NCBI GenBank assembly: GCA_937902985.1
Contig: CALFNG010000314.1
Location: 1-32,785, forward strand
Origin: an uncultured Myxococcales bacterium
Lineage (GTDB): Bacteria > Myxococcota_A > Polyangia > Polyangiales > Polyangiaceae
Length of the DNA stretch: 32,785 nucleotides
Direction: 5' to 3'
Shown here: in pieces, positions 15,901 to 23,334 of the stretch
Layout: every line of letters starts with the position of its first letter
Numbering within the stretch: position 1 is the first letter of the stretch
Notes under the pieces: generated by a model
The model's database searches: none
The model's input: the letters and a program-made list of their open reading frames with translations, nothing else
Told to the model about the DNA's origin: nothing
Made by a program: the position numbers and the translations under genes

Positions 15901-17109
15901 TCAGCGGGCCAGGCGGTCGCGCAGCTTGAGCGATGGTTTCTCGACGAGGACGTGCAAGACGTACGAGAACGCGAGAGACGCGAGCACGAGGACGGCGACC
16001 GAGAGCGGCCAGACGGCGGTCATCGACCAGCCGCCGCGGTCGACGAGGTCGCGCGCCCGCGGCGTGATGAGCGCGTAGCAGACGGGGATGTGCACGAGGT
16101 AGACGCCGTAGCCGAGCGTGGCGATCCTGCGGAAGATCGGGGCCGAGAGCGCGCGGCGCACCCACCCGTCGCCCCCGTGCAGAATGAGGAGCACCCAGCC
16201 GAAGTACATGATGCTCGTGAGCGTTCCCCACGAAAAGACCTCGACCAGGCGGCCTGCGCGTTCGCCGAACATGGTCGGCTGGAGGAGAATCCATAGGCAG
16301 GCGAGCGACGGGAGCGCGAGGGCAGCCCGCGCGCGAGGGCTCTCGAGCCATGCCGTGATGGGCGCCCGCCAGCGATAGTGCACGTAGGCCAGGATGATGC
16401 CGGCGACGAGCGTGTCGCAGCGCGTGTGCGTGCGAATGTACATGTCGACGAACTCCGTGCCCGAGCCCCAGCCGAACGGGTGCAGGTAGAGGAGCAGACG
16501 CGTGAAGAACGTGGAGCTCCAGAGACCAACGAGCATGGTGAGGCGGCCGACGTCGCCCACGATCTTCCGCAGCGCGAAGAAGAGAAACGGCACGACGAGA
16601 TAGAACTGCTCTTCGAGCGCGAGCGACCAACCCCAGGGCATCACGACGTTGTCGCGATGGTTCGACATGTAGTTGGTGACGTACGTGTACTCGAACGGCA
16701 GGTTGTGCCGCTGGTTGGCCGTCAGGGCCGTCGTCACCACGAGGAAGGTGAGCACGAGGTAGTAAGACGGGAACGTGCGGAACACGCGGCGCAGGTAAAA
16801 GCGCTTCACGTGCTGCGAGCCCGACGTCTCGATCGAGCGCAAGAGGATCGATCCGATGAGAAAGCCGCTCAGCACGAAGAACATGTCCATCCCGAAGAAG
16901 ACGGACATCGATGTCGTGGCCCACGCCTGGCTCATCGGCAGGTTGTTGTAGATCTTGAAAATCTGCGTCACGTGCCACTGCACGACGGACACGATCCCGA
17001 GCACGCGCATCCCGTGCAAGGCCGGGTAACGGTTGTCGAGCAGGTCGAGCTCGAGGAAGCTTCGAAGCGAATCGGTCTGCGTTGCGGCGACGGGTACGGA
17101 GGTCGTCAT
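15901..17109 (-). CDS. Acyltransferase 3 family membrane protein (OafA-like)
   Basis: Integral membrane O-acyltransferase family, which acetylates or acylates surface polysaccharides, lipids or antibiotics. The 402-residue protein has about ten membrane segments. Family landmarks are the N-terminal LHGMRVLGIVSVVQWHVTQ with the conserved histidine (His46), FFVLSGFLIG at about 77-86, the basic loop RFYLRRVFRTFPSYY, WSLALEEQFYL at about 161-171, and a last helix ending in EKPSLKLRDRLAR. The substrate cannot be read. A decayed second copy lies directly upstream on the same strand, so this is the surviving member of a tandem duplication. Convergent with the GT-C-like gene. Confidence 0.92.
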   Translation of the reverse strand: MTTSVPVAATQTDSLRSFLELDLLDNRYPALHGMRVLGIVSVVQWHVTQIFKIYNNLPMSQAWATTSMSVFFGMDMFFVLSGFLIGSILLRSIETSGSQHVKRFYLRRVFRTFPSYYLVLTFLVVTTALTANQRHNLPFEYTYVTNYMSNHRDNVVMPWGWSLALEEQFYLVVPFLFFALRKIVGDVGRLTMLVGLWSSTFFTRLLLYLHPFGWGSGTEFVDMYIRTHTRCDTLVAGIILAYVHYRWRAPITAWLESPRARAALALPSLACLWILLQPTMFGERAGRLVEVFSWGTLTSIMYFGWVLLILHGGDGWVRRALSAPIFRRIATLGYGVYLVHIPVCYALITPRARDLVDRGGWSMTAVWPLSVAVLVLASLAFSYVLHVLVEKPSLKLRDRLAR

Positions 17110-17191
17110 TGCGAGGCTGCGTGCTGCGGGTGCTGCGGATTCGTTTGGCTGTCTCGTGCGGCCCGTTCGGCTCGCGGGGGCGACGCGCGCA

Positions 17192-17525
17192 TCAGCCGGC
17201 GACTCGATCGCGGACGCGCAGCGACGGCTTCTCGATGACGATGTGCATCACATAAGCCAAGACGAGAGACCCGCCGATGAGCGCCACGAGCGAGAGGGGC
17301 CAGACGGCCGCCATCGACCAGCCGCAGCGCTCCACGAGCGCGCTGGCTCCCTGGTTGATGAAGACGAGCACGAGGGACTGGGTGACATGATACTGGAGCA
17401 CGAGCACGATCCCGATGACCCGCAGGCCGTGCAAGGGCCGGGTAGCGGTTGTCGAGGAGCTCGAGCTCGAGGGCTTCTCGCAAGGACGTGCGTTCCGAGC
17501 GACCGAGCGGAGCCGAGATCGCCAT
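17192..17525 (-). pseudogene. Internally deleted, frameshifted copy of the acyltransferase 3 gene
   Basis: Reading from ATG 17523-17525, residues MAISAPLG through LELLDNRYPAL match the start of the intact neighbour. A one-base insertion (GGG at 17435-17437 where the intact copy has GG) shifts the frame. The next frame then gives HGLRVIGIVLVLQYHVTQ, and soon afterwards the far C-terminus: ALVERCGWSMAAVWPLS through EKPSLRVRDRVAG. The two ends match intact residues about 19-49 and 345-402. Some 290 codons between them, including all the catalytic landmarks after the first helix, are missing. The remnant cannot be a working enzyme. It lies immediately upstream of the intact gene in the same orientation. 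Confidence 0.85.
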
Positions 17526-17599
17526 GCTGCGCACACGAGAATACGCTGGGAAGGGCGGCGAGCGAGGGATTGTCGGATTGCGCCGTCGCCGGAAGATTC

Positions 17600-17795
17600 A
17601 TGAGGCGCGTCGTCGCGGCGCTCGGCGTCGCTTCCTGCGTTTGCGTTCGGGGTCACGTGCCGCCCGAGGCCCCGATCCCCGGGAGCGTCTTCGCCGCCGA
17701 CTACGACGATCCGAACATGTGGCGCGCAGGGAGACCTCGTCGACCTCGTGCGACGCAAAGCCGCGGTCGCGGCGAAGCGAGACGAAGGGCCCTGA
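17600..17795 (+). pseudogene. Small exported protein with a probable frameshift
   Basis: ATG 17600 follows a CCGGAAG ribosome site and encodes MRRVVAALGVASCVCV, a short signal-like segment with cysteines, then PPEAPIPGSVFAADYDDPNMW. In the given frame it then runs into Arg-rich sequence antisense to the next gene. Removing one G from the GGG near 17729-17731 instead gives AGDLVDLVRRKAAVAAKRDEG and a stop at 17793-17795, making a 64-residue protein of natural composition. Either a decayed gene or an assembly error. It shares no clear family; the PxxSVFAADY stretch loosely resembles the start of the 25279 lipoprotein. Confidence 0.5.
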
Positions 17796-17836
17796 CGGCG
17801 TCTCGACCGTTGGCGTCGGGAGTCAGCGGAGCACGG

Positions 17837-18883
17837 TCACTCTTGCGCCAAGCTCCCGAGGAAAGCGTCGGCGCGAGCCTTGTCGATCTCACCGACACAG
17901 AGCGCAGGACCCCGGCGCGGCAGAAGCAGCATCCGGCAATGACCGCGCGCACCGGGCAGAGCGCAGGAGAAGACGAAGTCGAGGCCGAGGCCAAGGGCAA
18001 CGATGGCCAGGCCCGAAGCGAGCAGCGCCGGCGACGCCGCGCGTGCGCCGTCGACGAAGGCAGAGACCCCCACGTAGGTTCCGATCGCCAGGGACAGGAG
18101 CGCCACGTAGAGCGCCGCGCCCGAGAAGCGCACTTCGCGCGTCGCCCTCGCCAGAGATGCGCGTGGAACGAACACGTCGCGGTCCCGCAGCGTCCGCCCG
18201 AGGAGCTCGACGCGCCAGCGCACCCGGACCCCGCCGTCTTCAGCGACGGCAATCTCCGCAGGGGTCTTGTAGGAGAGAGCCCATCGGCCGAAGAGCCGCG
18301 CCGACTGCGAGACGAGCAGCAGGCCCGAGAGTCCGAGAAGGGTGGTGGCCACGGGACCGCGAGGCCGGGCGGCGATCTGACCGCGGAGCGGCTCCGAGGG
18401 CGCACGGACCCGCCGGGATACGCGGCTCAGCACTCCGCCGAGGCCGCCGCGAACGATGGCCGTCAGGGCGTCCACCATGTCGGGCGCGCGTTCGCCGAGC
18501 GCCGGGCCGAGCAACGTCAGCGCGTCGAAGGGCGTGTGCGCGGCGAGCCAGATCCACTGCGACGCGGCAACGCTGGCCGAAGGGGAGTCGGGCGGAGGGT
18601 TCGCGGCGAGCGCGTGCGCGGCCAGGGCCCTCGCGAGAATTCGCTCGTCGGCCGTGGCGGGCCCGCGACCGAGGACGTCGAGCGCGTTCCCGAGATCGGT
18701 TGCGGCGTCGTCTCGGGAAAGACTACGCTCGGCGGAGAGCTGCGCGAGCCCTTCGCCAAAAGCCTCGGGACGCCGCGCTTCGGCGGCCGACTTCGACAGC
18801 GCGTGGGTGATCGCGGCGAGGTCGACGATGCGCGGATGCCTGGAGAGCGCATCGTAAGCGCGCACGTCGCCGTCGACTTCCAT
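17837..18883 (-). CDS. Membrane protein of unknown function
   Basis: A 348-residue protein. The first 165 residues are soluble and helical, rich in Ala and Asp, with no recognised motif. Three hydrophobic segments follow: about 176-198 (TTLLGLSGLLLVSQSARLF), 253-276 (GAALYVALLSLAIGTYVGV) and 283-306 (LLASGLAIVALGLGLDFVF). Between the first two lies a beta-like stretch (EDGGVRVRWRVELLGRTLRD) resembling a small membrane-proximal domain. The C-terminus (RRGPALCVGEIDKARADAFLGSLAQ) has a PH-like look. No function is assigned. It diverges from the small gene at 19003 over 119 bp. Codon usage is typical of the window. Confidence 0.75.
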   Translation of the reverse strand: MEVDGDVRAYDALSRHPRIVDLAAITHALSKSAAEARRPEAFGEGLAQLSAERSLSRDDAATDLGNALDVLGRGPATADERILARALAAHALAANPPPDSPSASVAASQWIWLAAHTPFDALTLLGPALGERAPDMVDALTAIVRGGLGGVLSRVSRRVRAPSEPLRGQIAARPRGPVATTLLGLSGLLLVSQSARLFGRWALSYKTPAEIAVAEDGGVRVRWRVELLGRTLRDRDVFVPRASLARATREVRFSGAALYVALLSLAIGTYVGVSAFVDGARAASPALLASGLAIVALGLGLDFVFSCALPGARGHCRMLLLPRRGPALCVGEIDKARADAFLGSLAQE

Positions 18884-19002
18884 CTCTCCCTGTCCCCGTC
18901 TACCCGACCGGCGCCCGGAGCGCCACTGCTCGACGCCGGGGGGATCGCCGGTGCGGCCCGAAAGTTGGCCGTCCGGCGCGCCGTCGTTTACAAGAAAATC
19001 GT

Positions 19003-19260
19003 ATGCGGACCCGCGCCGAAGTACTCGCTGACCTCAAGACCATGCTCCAAGATATGCTGACCGCGACCGCCGCCGGAGCCGGGGGCGCGCGCCTGGCGCG
19101 GGCCCACGGTTACGTCGACGGCTACATGCGGGCGCTGCTCGATCTCGGCGTCGCGACCAGGAGCGAGCTCCTCGAAGTTGTCGCCATCGAGCGCGAACGC
19201 GTCAACGGTCCGGCGATTCGCGTCCTCGATCACGCAACGGACAGCGAAGTCGCCGCGTAG
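19003..19260 (+). CDS. Small unknown helical protein
   Basis: An 85-residue, mostly helical protein starting MRTRAEVLADLKTMLQDML and continuing through ARLARAHGYVDGYMRALLDLGVATRSELLEVVAIERER. There is no membrane segment or cysteine. The pattern of two or three amphipathic helices suggests a small regulatory or structural protein; I do not recognise the family. GC content of third positions matches real genes here. Between it and the divergent gene, TTGGCC and TTACAA are 17 bp apart (18965-18993), a weak possible promoter. Confidence 0.6.
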   Translation: MRTRAEVLADLKTMLQDMLTATAAGAGGARLARAHGYVDGYMRALLDLGVATRSELLEVVAIERERVNGPAIRVLDHATDSEVAA

Positions 19261-19316
19261 AGCACTCTTCCTCGTCGTTCCCTGGACGAAAAGCGCGCTA
19301 CATCGAGGCGGGAGAT

Positions 19317-20258
19317 TCATACGGGGAGCGTCAGGTCTCCGCCATGCTCGACCAGGCTAGCGAACGACGCGATTCGCACGGCCAGGTCAGCGCGGGTGAC
19401 GGCGAGCAGGCGGGAGGGTCCGATTCCTTCGACGCAGAAGCTCCCGAGCGCCGCGGCGAAGAACATCGCCTTGCGGATGATCCCTGGGGATATCTCGCCA
19501 CGCGCAGCCAGGTAGCCCATGAGACCTCCGGCGAACGAGTCTCCCGCGCCGGTGGGATCGAGCACCTCTTCGAGCGGGTAGGCAGGAACGAAGAACGCAC
19601 CCGCGTCATCGAACATCAGCGACCCGAACTCGCCGCGCTTGATGACCAGCATCTTCGGGCCGCGCTTGCGGATGTCCGCGGCGGCGCGCACGAGGTTGTG
19701 GATCCCCGAGAGCTCGCGGGCCTCCTCGTCGTTGATGATGAGCAGGTCGATCCGCCGGAGCACCTCGGCGAGCGCGGCCGGTTCTCCGCTGATCCAGAAG
19801 TTCATCGTGTCGGCCGCGACCAGCTTGGGCCGCTGGACCTGCTCGACGACGTCGACCTGGAGCTTCGGGTGGATGTTCCCGAGCAAGACGAGAGAGCTGG
19901 TCTTGTGCGCGGCCGGAATCTTCGGGGAGAAGTCGGCGAAGACGTTGAGCTGCGTGTCCAGCGTGGTGCGGCTTCCGAGGTCGGACGAGTATCGACCATG
20001 CCAGCGGAAGGTCTGGCCCTGCGCGCGCTCGACCCCGGTCGTGTCGACGCCGCGGCTGCGAAGGCTCGCGAGGTGCGCCTCGGGAAAGTCGGCACCGACG
20101 ACGCCGACCACGCGCGTCCCTGGGCCGGCGACGAGCGACGACGCGAGGGCGGCATAGGTCGCGGCGCCACCGAGCACGTCGCGGTGCTCGCCGGTCGGCA
20201 TGTCGAGGTCGTCGAAGGCGATCGAGCCGACGATGAGGAGGGGATCGGAGCTTTTCAC
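19317..20258 (-). CDS. PfkB-family sugar or nucleoside kinase
   Basis: Ribokinase-fold kinase of 313 residues. The anion-hole/catalytic signature DPTGAGDSFAGG is at about 234-245 with the base Asp240. The N-terminal GSIAFDDLDMPTGEHRDVLGGAATYAAL carries the Gly-Gly substrate motif. The central NDEEARELSG is typical of PfkB members near adenosine kinase and ribokinase. It starts 10 bp after the MTA phosphorylase stop, so they are co-transcribed. This context suggests a purine nucleoside or ribose-derived substrate from methylthioadenosine or adenosine salvage, but the substrate is not shown by sequence. Last gene of the minus-strand run. Confidence 0.9.
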   Translation of the reverse strand: MKSSDPLLIVGSIAFDDLDMPTGEHRDVLGGAATYAALASSLVAGPGTRVVGVVGADFPEAHLASLRSRGVDTTGVERAQGQTFRWHGRYSSDLGSRTTLDTQLNVFADFSPKIPAAHKTSSLVLLGNIHPKLQVDVVEQVQRPKLVAADTMNFWISGEPAALAEVLRRIDLLIINDEEARELSGIHNLVRAAADIRKRGPKMLVIKRGEFGSLMFDDAGAFFVPAYPLEEVLDPTGAGDSFAGGLMGYLAARGEISPGIIRKAMFFAAALGSFCVEGIGPSRLLAVTRADLAVRIASFASLVEHGGDLTLPV

Positions 20259-20268
20259 GGGAGGGGCC

Positions 20269-21141
20269 TCACACGGATGGGATGTACTTGGCGACTAGCC
20301 AGTCGAGCCGGGCGAGGGCCTCCGGCGGAATGCGTTCGCGCGAGGTCACGAGGGCTGCCGAGAGCGCTCCCGTCGCGTGGCTCGTCGACGGATCGGGGAG
20401 CGCGGCGACGAGCTCCCCCACGGTGCGGCGCGCCCTGGCGACATTCTCGCCGAGGACCTTGAGCACGGCCTCGAGGGATACGTCGGCCTCGGCTTCGTGC
20501 CAGCAATCGTAGTCGGTCGAGAGCGCCAGGAGGGCGTAGGGCAGCTCGGCTTCGCGTGCGAGCTTGGCCTCGGGCATCGCGGTCATTCCGATGACCGACA
20601 CGCCCCACGTCCGGTAGAGCCGGCTCTCGGCGCGCGTGGAGAACTGAGGTCCCTCGATGCAGACATACGTTCCGCCGCGGTGCACCCGGGCGCCGGTGCG
20701 CTCCGCGGCCCCGGCGAGGGCGCTCGAAAGGTCGCCGCATACAGGGTCGGCGAAGCCCACGTGAGCGACGATGCCGTTGTCGAAGAACGTCGACGTGCGC
20801 CCCTTCGTCAGGTCGATGAACTGGTCGACGATGACGAAGTCGCCTGGCGCGATGCCCTCTTTCATCGATCCTACGGCGCTCACGCTGACGAGGTGCGTCG
20901 CGCCGAGCTTCTTCAGCGCGCAGACGTTCGCCCGGGAGTCGATGCGGTGCGGGGCGATCCGGTGCCCGCGCCCGTGGCGGGGCAGGAACAGAAGACGGGT
21001 CTCGCCGAGCCGGCCCTCGACGACCTCGTCGCTGGGCGGTCCGTAGGGGGTCTCGACGCGTGTTGCCTTCACGTCGGTGAGGCCGGGAATCTCGTAAAGC
21101 CCACTTCCGCCGATCACCGCGAGCACGTCTTGCGAACCCAT
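20269..21141 (-). CDS. mtnP: S-methyl-5'-thioadenosine phosphorylase
   Basis: Trimeric nucleoside phosphorylase that splits 5'-methylthioadenosine with phosphate into adenine and 5-methylthioribose 1-phosphate, for methionine and purine salvage. Key motifs: GGSGLY at 11-16, the phosphate-binding PRHGRGH at 54-60 followed by PHRIDSRAN, and the substrate motifs CIEGPQFSTRAESR (about 161-174), IGMTAMPEA (about 184-192) and STDYDCW (about 208-214). STDYDCW points to MTA rather than guanosine or inosine substrates. At 290 residues it is normal length. It sits between gmk and the PfkB kinase with gaps of about 10 bp, indicating one operon. Confidence 0.94.
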   Translation of the reverse strand: MGSQDVLAVIGGSGLYEIPGLTDVKATRVETPYGPPSDEVVEGRLGETRLLFLPRHGRGHRIAPHRIDSRANVCALKKLGATHLVSVSAVGSMKEGIAPGDFVIVDQFIDLTKGRTSTFFDNGIVAHVGFADPVCGDLSSALAGAAERTGARVHRGGTYVCIEGPQFSTRAESRLYRTWGVSVIGMTAMPEAKLAREAELPYALLALSTDYDCWHEAEADVSLEAVLKVLGENVARARRTVGELVAALPDPSTSHATGALSAALVTSRERIPPEALARLDWLVAKYIPSV

Positions 21142-21151
21142 CCGAAACCCC

Positions 21152-21784
21152 TTACGCTAGGCGTCCGACGCGGAGAAGCGATTCCGCCAGCGGGGCGCGC
21201 CTCTCGCGGCAAGCCCGCTCGGCGACCACGATCGACCTGAGCTCGTCGAACGCGCGCTGCACCTCTTCGTTCACGACGATGTAGTCGAAGAGCGCGTAGT
21301 GCTCGATCTCGAGCTGGGCCATCGCGAAGCGGCGCTGAACGGCGTCTTCGGTCTCGCTCGCGCGGCCGCGGAGGCGTCGCTCGAGCTCATGCATCGAGGG
21401 GGGCAAGACGAAGACCGCGACGACGTCGGAGACCTTGGATTTGATCTGCCGGGCTCCCTGGTAGTCGATGTCGAAAATCATCCCGCTGCACCCCGGCATC
21501 GCGCGCGCGCGGTCGATCTCGGCGGTCGACGTGCCATAGAGGTTCCCGTGCACCTCGGCCCACTCGAGGAAGGCGCCAGCCGCGACCAGCTCCACGAAGC
21601 GGGCGCGATCGACGAAGTGGTAATCGCGACCGTCGACCTCGTTCGAGCGTGGGGGACGGGTGGTGTGCGAGACGCTGAACAGGAGCTCGGGACAGCGGTC
21701 GAGCAAGAGGCGCGTGAGCGTTGTCTTCCCGGCGCCGCTCGGCGAAGAGAGAATCAGGAGGAGGAAGTCGTCGTACGGGTTCAT
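21152..21784 (-). CDS. gmk: Guanylate kinase
   Basis: Cytoplasmic kinase converting GMP to GDP. The P-loop is SSPSGAGKTT (13-22). Next come the GMP-binding stretch SHTTRPPRSNEVDGRDYHFV (39-58), EWAEVHGNLYGT, the FDIDYQGARQIK motif and the lid RRLRGRASETEDAVQRR. 210 residues is the usual length. Its ATG overlaps the yicC stop as ATGA, a gene order (yicC-gmk) common in many bacteria. In enterics rpoZ and spoT follow gmk; here MTA phosphorylase does, while a RelA/SpoT-like gene lies three genes upstream in the same direction. Confidence 0.96.
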   Translation of the reverse strand: MNPYDDFLLLILSSPSGAGKTTLTRLLLDRCPELLFSVSHTTRPPRSNEVDGRDYHFVDRARFVELVAAGAFLEWAEVHGNLYGTSTAEIDRARAMPGCSGMIFDIDYQGARQIKSKVSDVVAVFVLPPSMHELERRLRGRASETEDAVQRRFAMAQLEIEHYALFDYIVVNEEVQRAFDELRSIVVAERACRERRAPLAESLLRVGRLA

Positions 21785-22653
21785 TCGACGTTTTGAACCT
21801 GTTCTCGCATCCGCTCGATCTCCGCCTTGACCTCGACGATCGCGTGCGAGATGTGCGCGTCCGGGCTCTTGGCGCCCACGGTGTTTGCCTCGCGTGCCAT
21901 CTCTTGCAAGAGAAAATCGAGCCGGCGCCCGATCGCTTCGTCGGTCGCGAGTAACGATCCGAGCTGCGAGCAGTGGCTCTCGAGGCGCGTCAGCTCTTCG
22001 GAGATGTCGCAGCGCTCTGCGAACATCGCGATCTCTTGCTCGAGGCGGTACAGATCGACGTCGAGCTCGGCAGTCACGCGCAGCCGGTCGGCGCGCTCGC
22101 GAAGGCGCTTGCGGTGGGCCTCGAGGACGTCGGGGGATCGACGCTCGATGTCCCGAGCCAGCTGGCGGATGCGCTCGAGCCGGCGCACGAGGTCGCCACC
22201 AAGGGTCAAGCCTTCGCGCGAGCGCATGCCGTCGAGCGCGGAAGTCGCCGCCTCGAAGGCACCGCGCGTGGCTTCGCGAACGAGCTCGATCTCGCGATCG
22301 ACGGACGAGACGAAGAGGTCCGGAATGGCCGCGAGGAGCCCGAGCGGGACCTCGCTCCCGGGGGCAAGCTCGTCACGGAGTTCGGTGAGCGCCTTGAACG
22401 CCGCCCGCGCACGAGCGCGGTCCAGAACGGGGACGCCGAGCGCTGCGCCCTCGACCCGTACCACCACTTCGTAACGGCCGCGGGTGAGCTTTTCCCGGGC
22501 CACTTGCTCGACGAATCCCGCGAGCTCGGCGAGCTCGCGGGGCACGCGCACGCGCACATCGAGGAAGCGGTGGTTGACTCCCCGGATCTCGACGCCGAGC
22601 CTGCCGCTCCCGAGCGGCGCCTCGCCGAGCCCGAAGCCCGTCATGCTTCGCAT
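21781..22653 (-). CDS. yicC: YicC-family endoribonuclease
   Basis: YicC/YloC family protein of 290 residues, a type described as an endoribonuclease acting on RNA. It starts with the hallmark MRSMTGFG and LGVEIRGVNHRFLDVRVRVP. The C-terminal DUF1732 region is also typical, with ELDVDLYRLEQEIAMFAERCDISEELTRLESH and RRLDFLLQEMAREANTVGAKSPD. Overlaps gmk by ATGA, so the two are translationally coupled. About 150 bp separates it from the upstream DUF507 gene, with a strong hairpin in that gap, so it may have its own promoter or respond to attenuation. Confidence 0.95.
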   Translation of the reverse strand: MRSMTGFGLGEAPLGSGRLGVEIRGVNHRFLDVRVRVPRELAELAGFVEQVAREKLTRGRYEVVVRVEGAALGVPVLDRARARAAFKALTELRDELAPGSEVPLGLLAAIPDLFVSSVDREIELVREATRGAFEAATSALDGMRSREGLTLGGDLVRRLERIRQLARDIERRSPDVLEAHRKRLRERADRLRVTAELDVDLYRLEQEIAMFAERCDISEELTRLESHCSQLGSLLATDEAIGRRLDFLLQEMAREANTVGAKSPDAHISHAIVEVKAEIERMREQVQNVE

Positions 22654-22747
22654 GCGGCTTCTGACGGTACGGGAAGTGCCCTGTTCATGCTAGAGCGGTC
22701 CTTGTTACCGGAACGGGGGCGTCCTGTCCCAGATTTGCGACCGGACC

Positions 22748-22768
22748 CGGCGAGCCGTGGGCTCGCCG
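22748..22768 (-). terminator. Perfect 9-bp hairpin between DUF507 and yicC
   Basis: CGGCGAGCC (22748-22756) and GGCTCGCCG (22760-22768) pair fully around a GTG loop, about 37 bp downstream of the DUF507 stop on the minus strand. No T-tract follows in the reading direction, so strong termination is not supported; partial termination, attenuation or mRNA end protection are possible. Confidence 0.35.
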
Positions 22769-22804
22769 TTCGGCGGCGTCAGCCCCGGCCCGAGCGCCGT
22801 TACA

Positions 22805-23314
22805 TCAGAGGCCCTTGCGACGCTTCACTTGTTCGAGCACCCGCGCGTGCTCGATTTCCCACTCCCGCGTCCCCTCGCGTACGTGTTTGAGCTGGGCTCG
22901 CACGTCGGCGTCGAGCGCCGAGTCGGCCGCCATGTGCTTTTTGAACACGACCGCCATTTTGCGGCGGAGCTCGATGTCTTCGACGTAAACTTCATCGACG
23001 TTGCCCGAGTGCATGAGCATTTCGACCACTTGATCGAGCAGGTGGTCGAGGGCGTCGTCGCCGACCTTGATGCCCTTTTCTTCGGCGACCAGCGACCTCA
23101 CGCGATTGAACTCGGTCTGCGGCTTGCCGGTGCGCTCGAGCACCTCTTTGGCGCGGTCGTTCACTTCGCGCTCGTCGACCAGATACTGGTTGAGGACGGC
23201 GGTGATGTCGGCCTCGACCTCTTTCGGATGCTCGGCCTCGATGTCTTTCGAGGTGAGCAAGGCTCGAACGACCTCGGTCGCGATGGCGGAGACTTTACCG
23301 CTGTACAGACGCAT
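22805..23314 (-). CDS. DUF507 family protein
   Basis: A 169-residue, highly charged helical protein starting MRLYSGKVSAIATEVVRALL, which matches the DUF507 family opening. A second region (about residues 85-169: LDHLLDQVVEMLMHSGNVDEVYVEDIELRRKMAVVFKKHM) repeats the pattern, so the protein is close to two family units long. The function of DUF507 is unknown. It lies just after the RelA/SpoT-like gene and before yicC on the same strand. Start at ATG 23312-23314; no membrane segment. Confidence 0.87.
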   Translation of the reverse strand: MRLYSGKVSAIATEVVRALLTSKDIEAEHPKEVEADITAVLNQYLVDEREVNDRAKEVLERTGKPQTEFNRVRSLVAEEKGIKVGDDALDHLLDQVVEMLMHSGNVDEVYVEDIELRRKMAVVFKKHMAADSALDADVRAQLKHVREGTREWEIEHARVLEQVKRRKGL

Positions 23315-23334
23315 GGCGCGCCACTCTTACCCCG

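Noticed and set aside
14279-16978. Very long minus-strand frame of about 900 codons
   Set aside because: It crosses both the GT-C-like gene and the acyltransferase out of frame and has shadow composition.
17033-19060. Long plus-strand frame through the pseudogene area
   Set aside because: Mostly antisense to the 17837-18883 gene; only the short stretch from 17600 looks protein-like.
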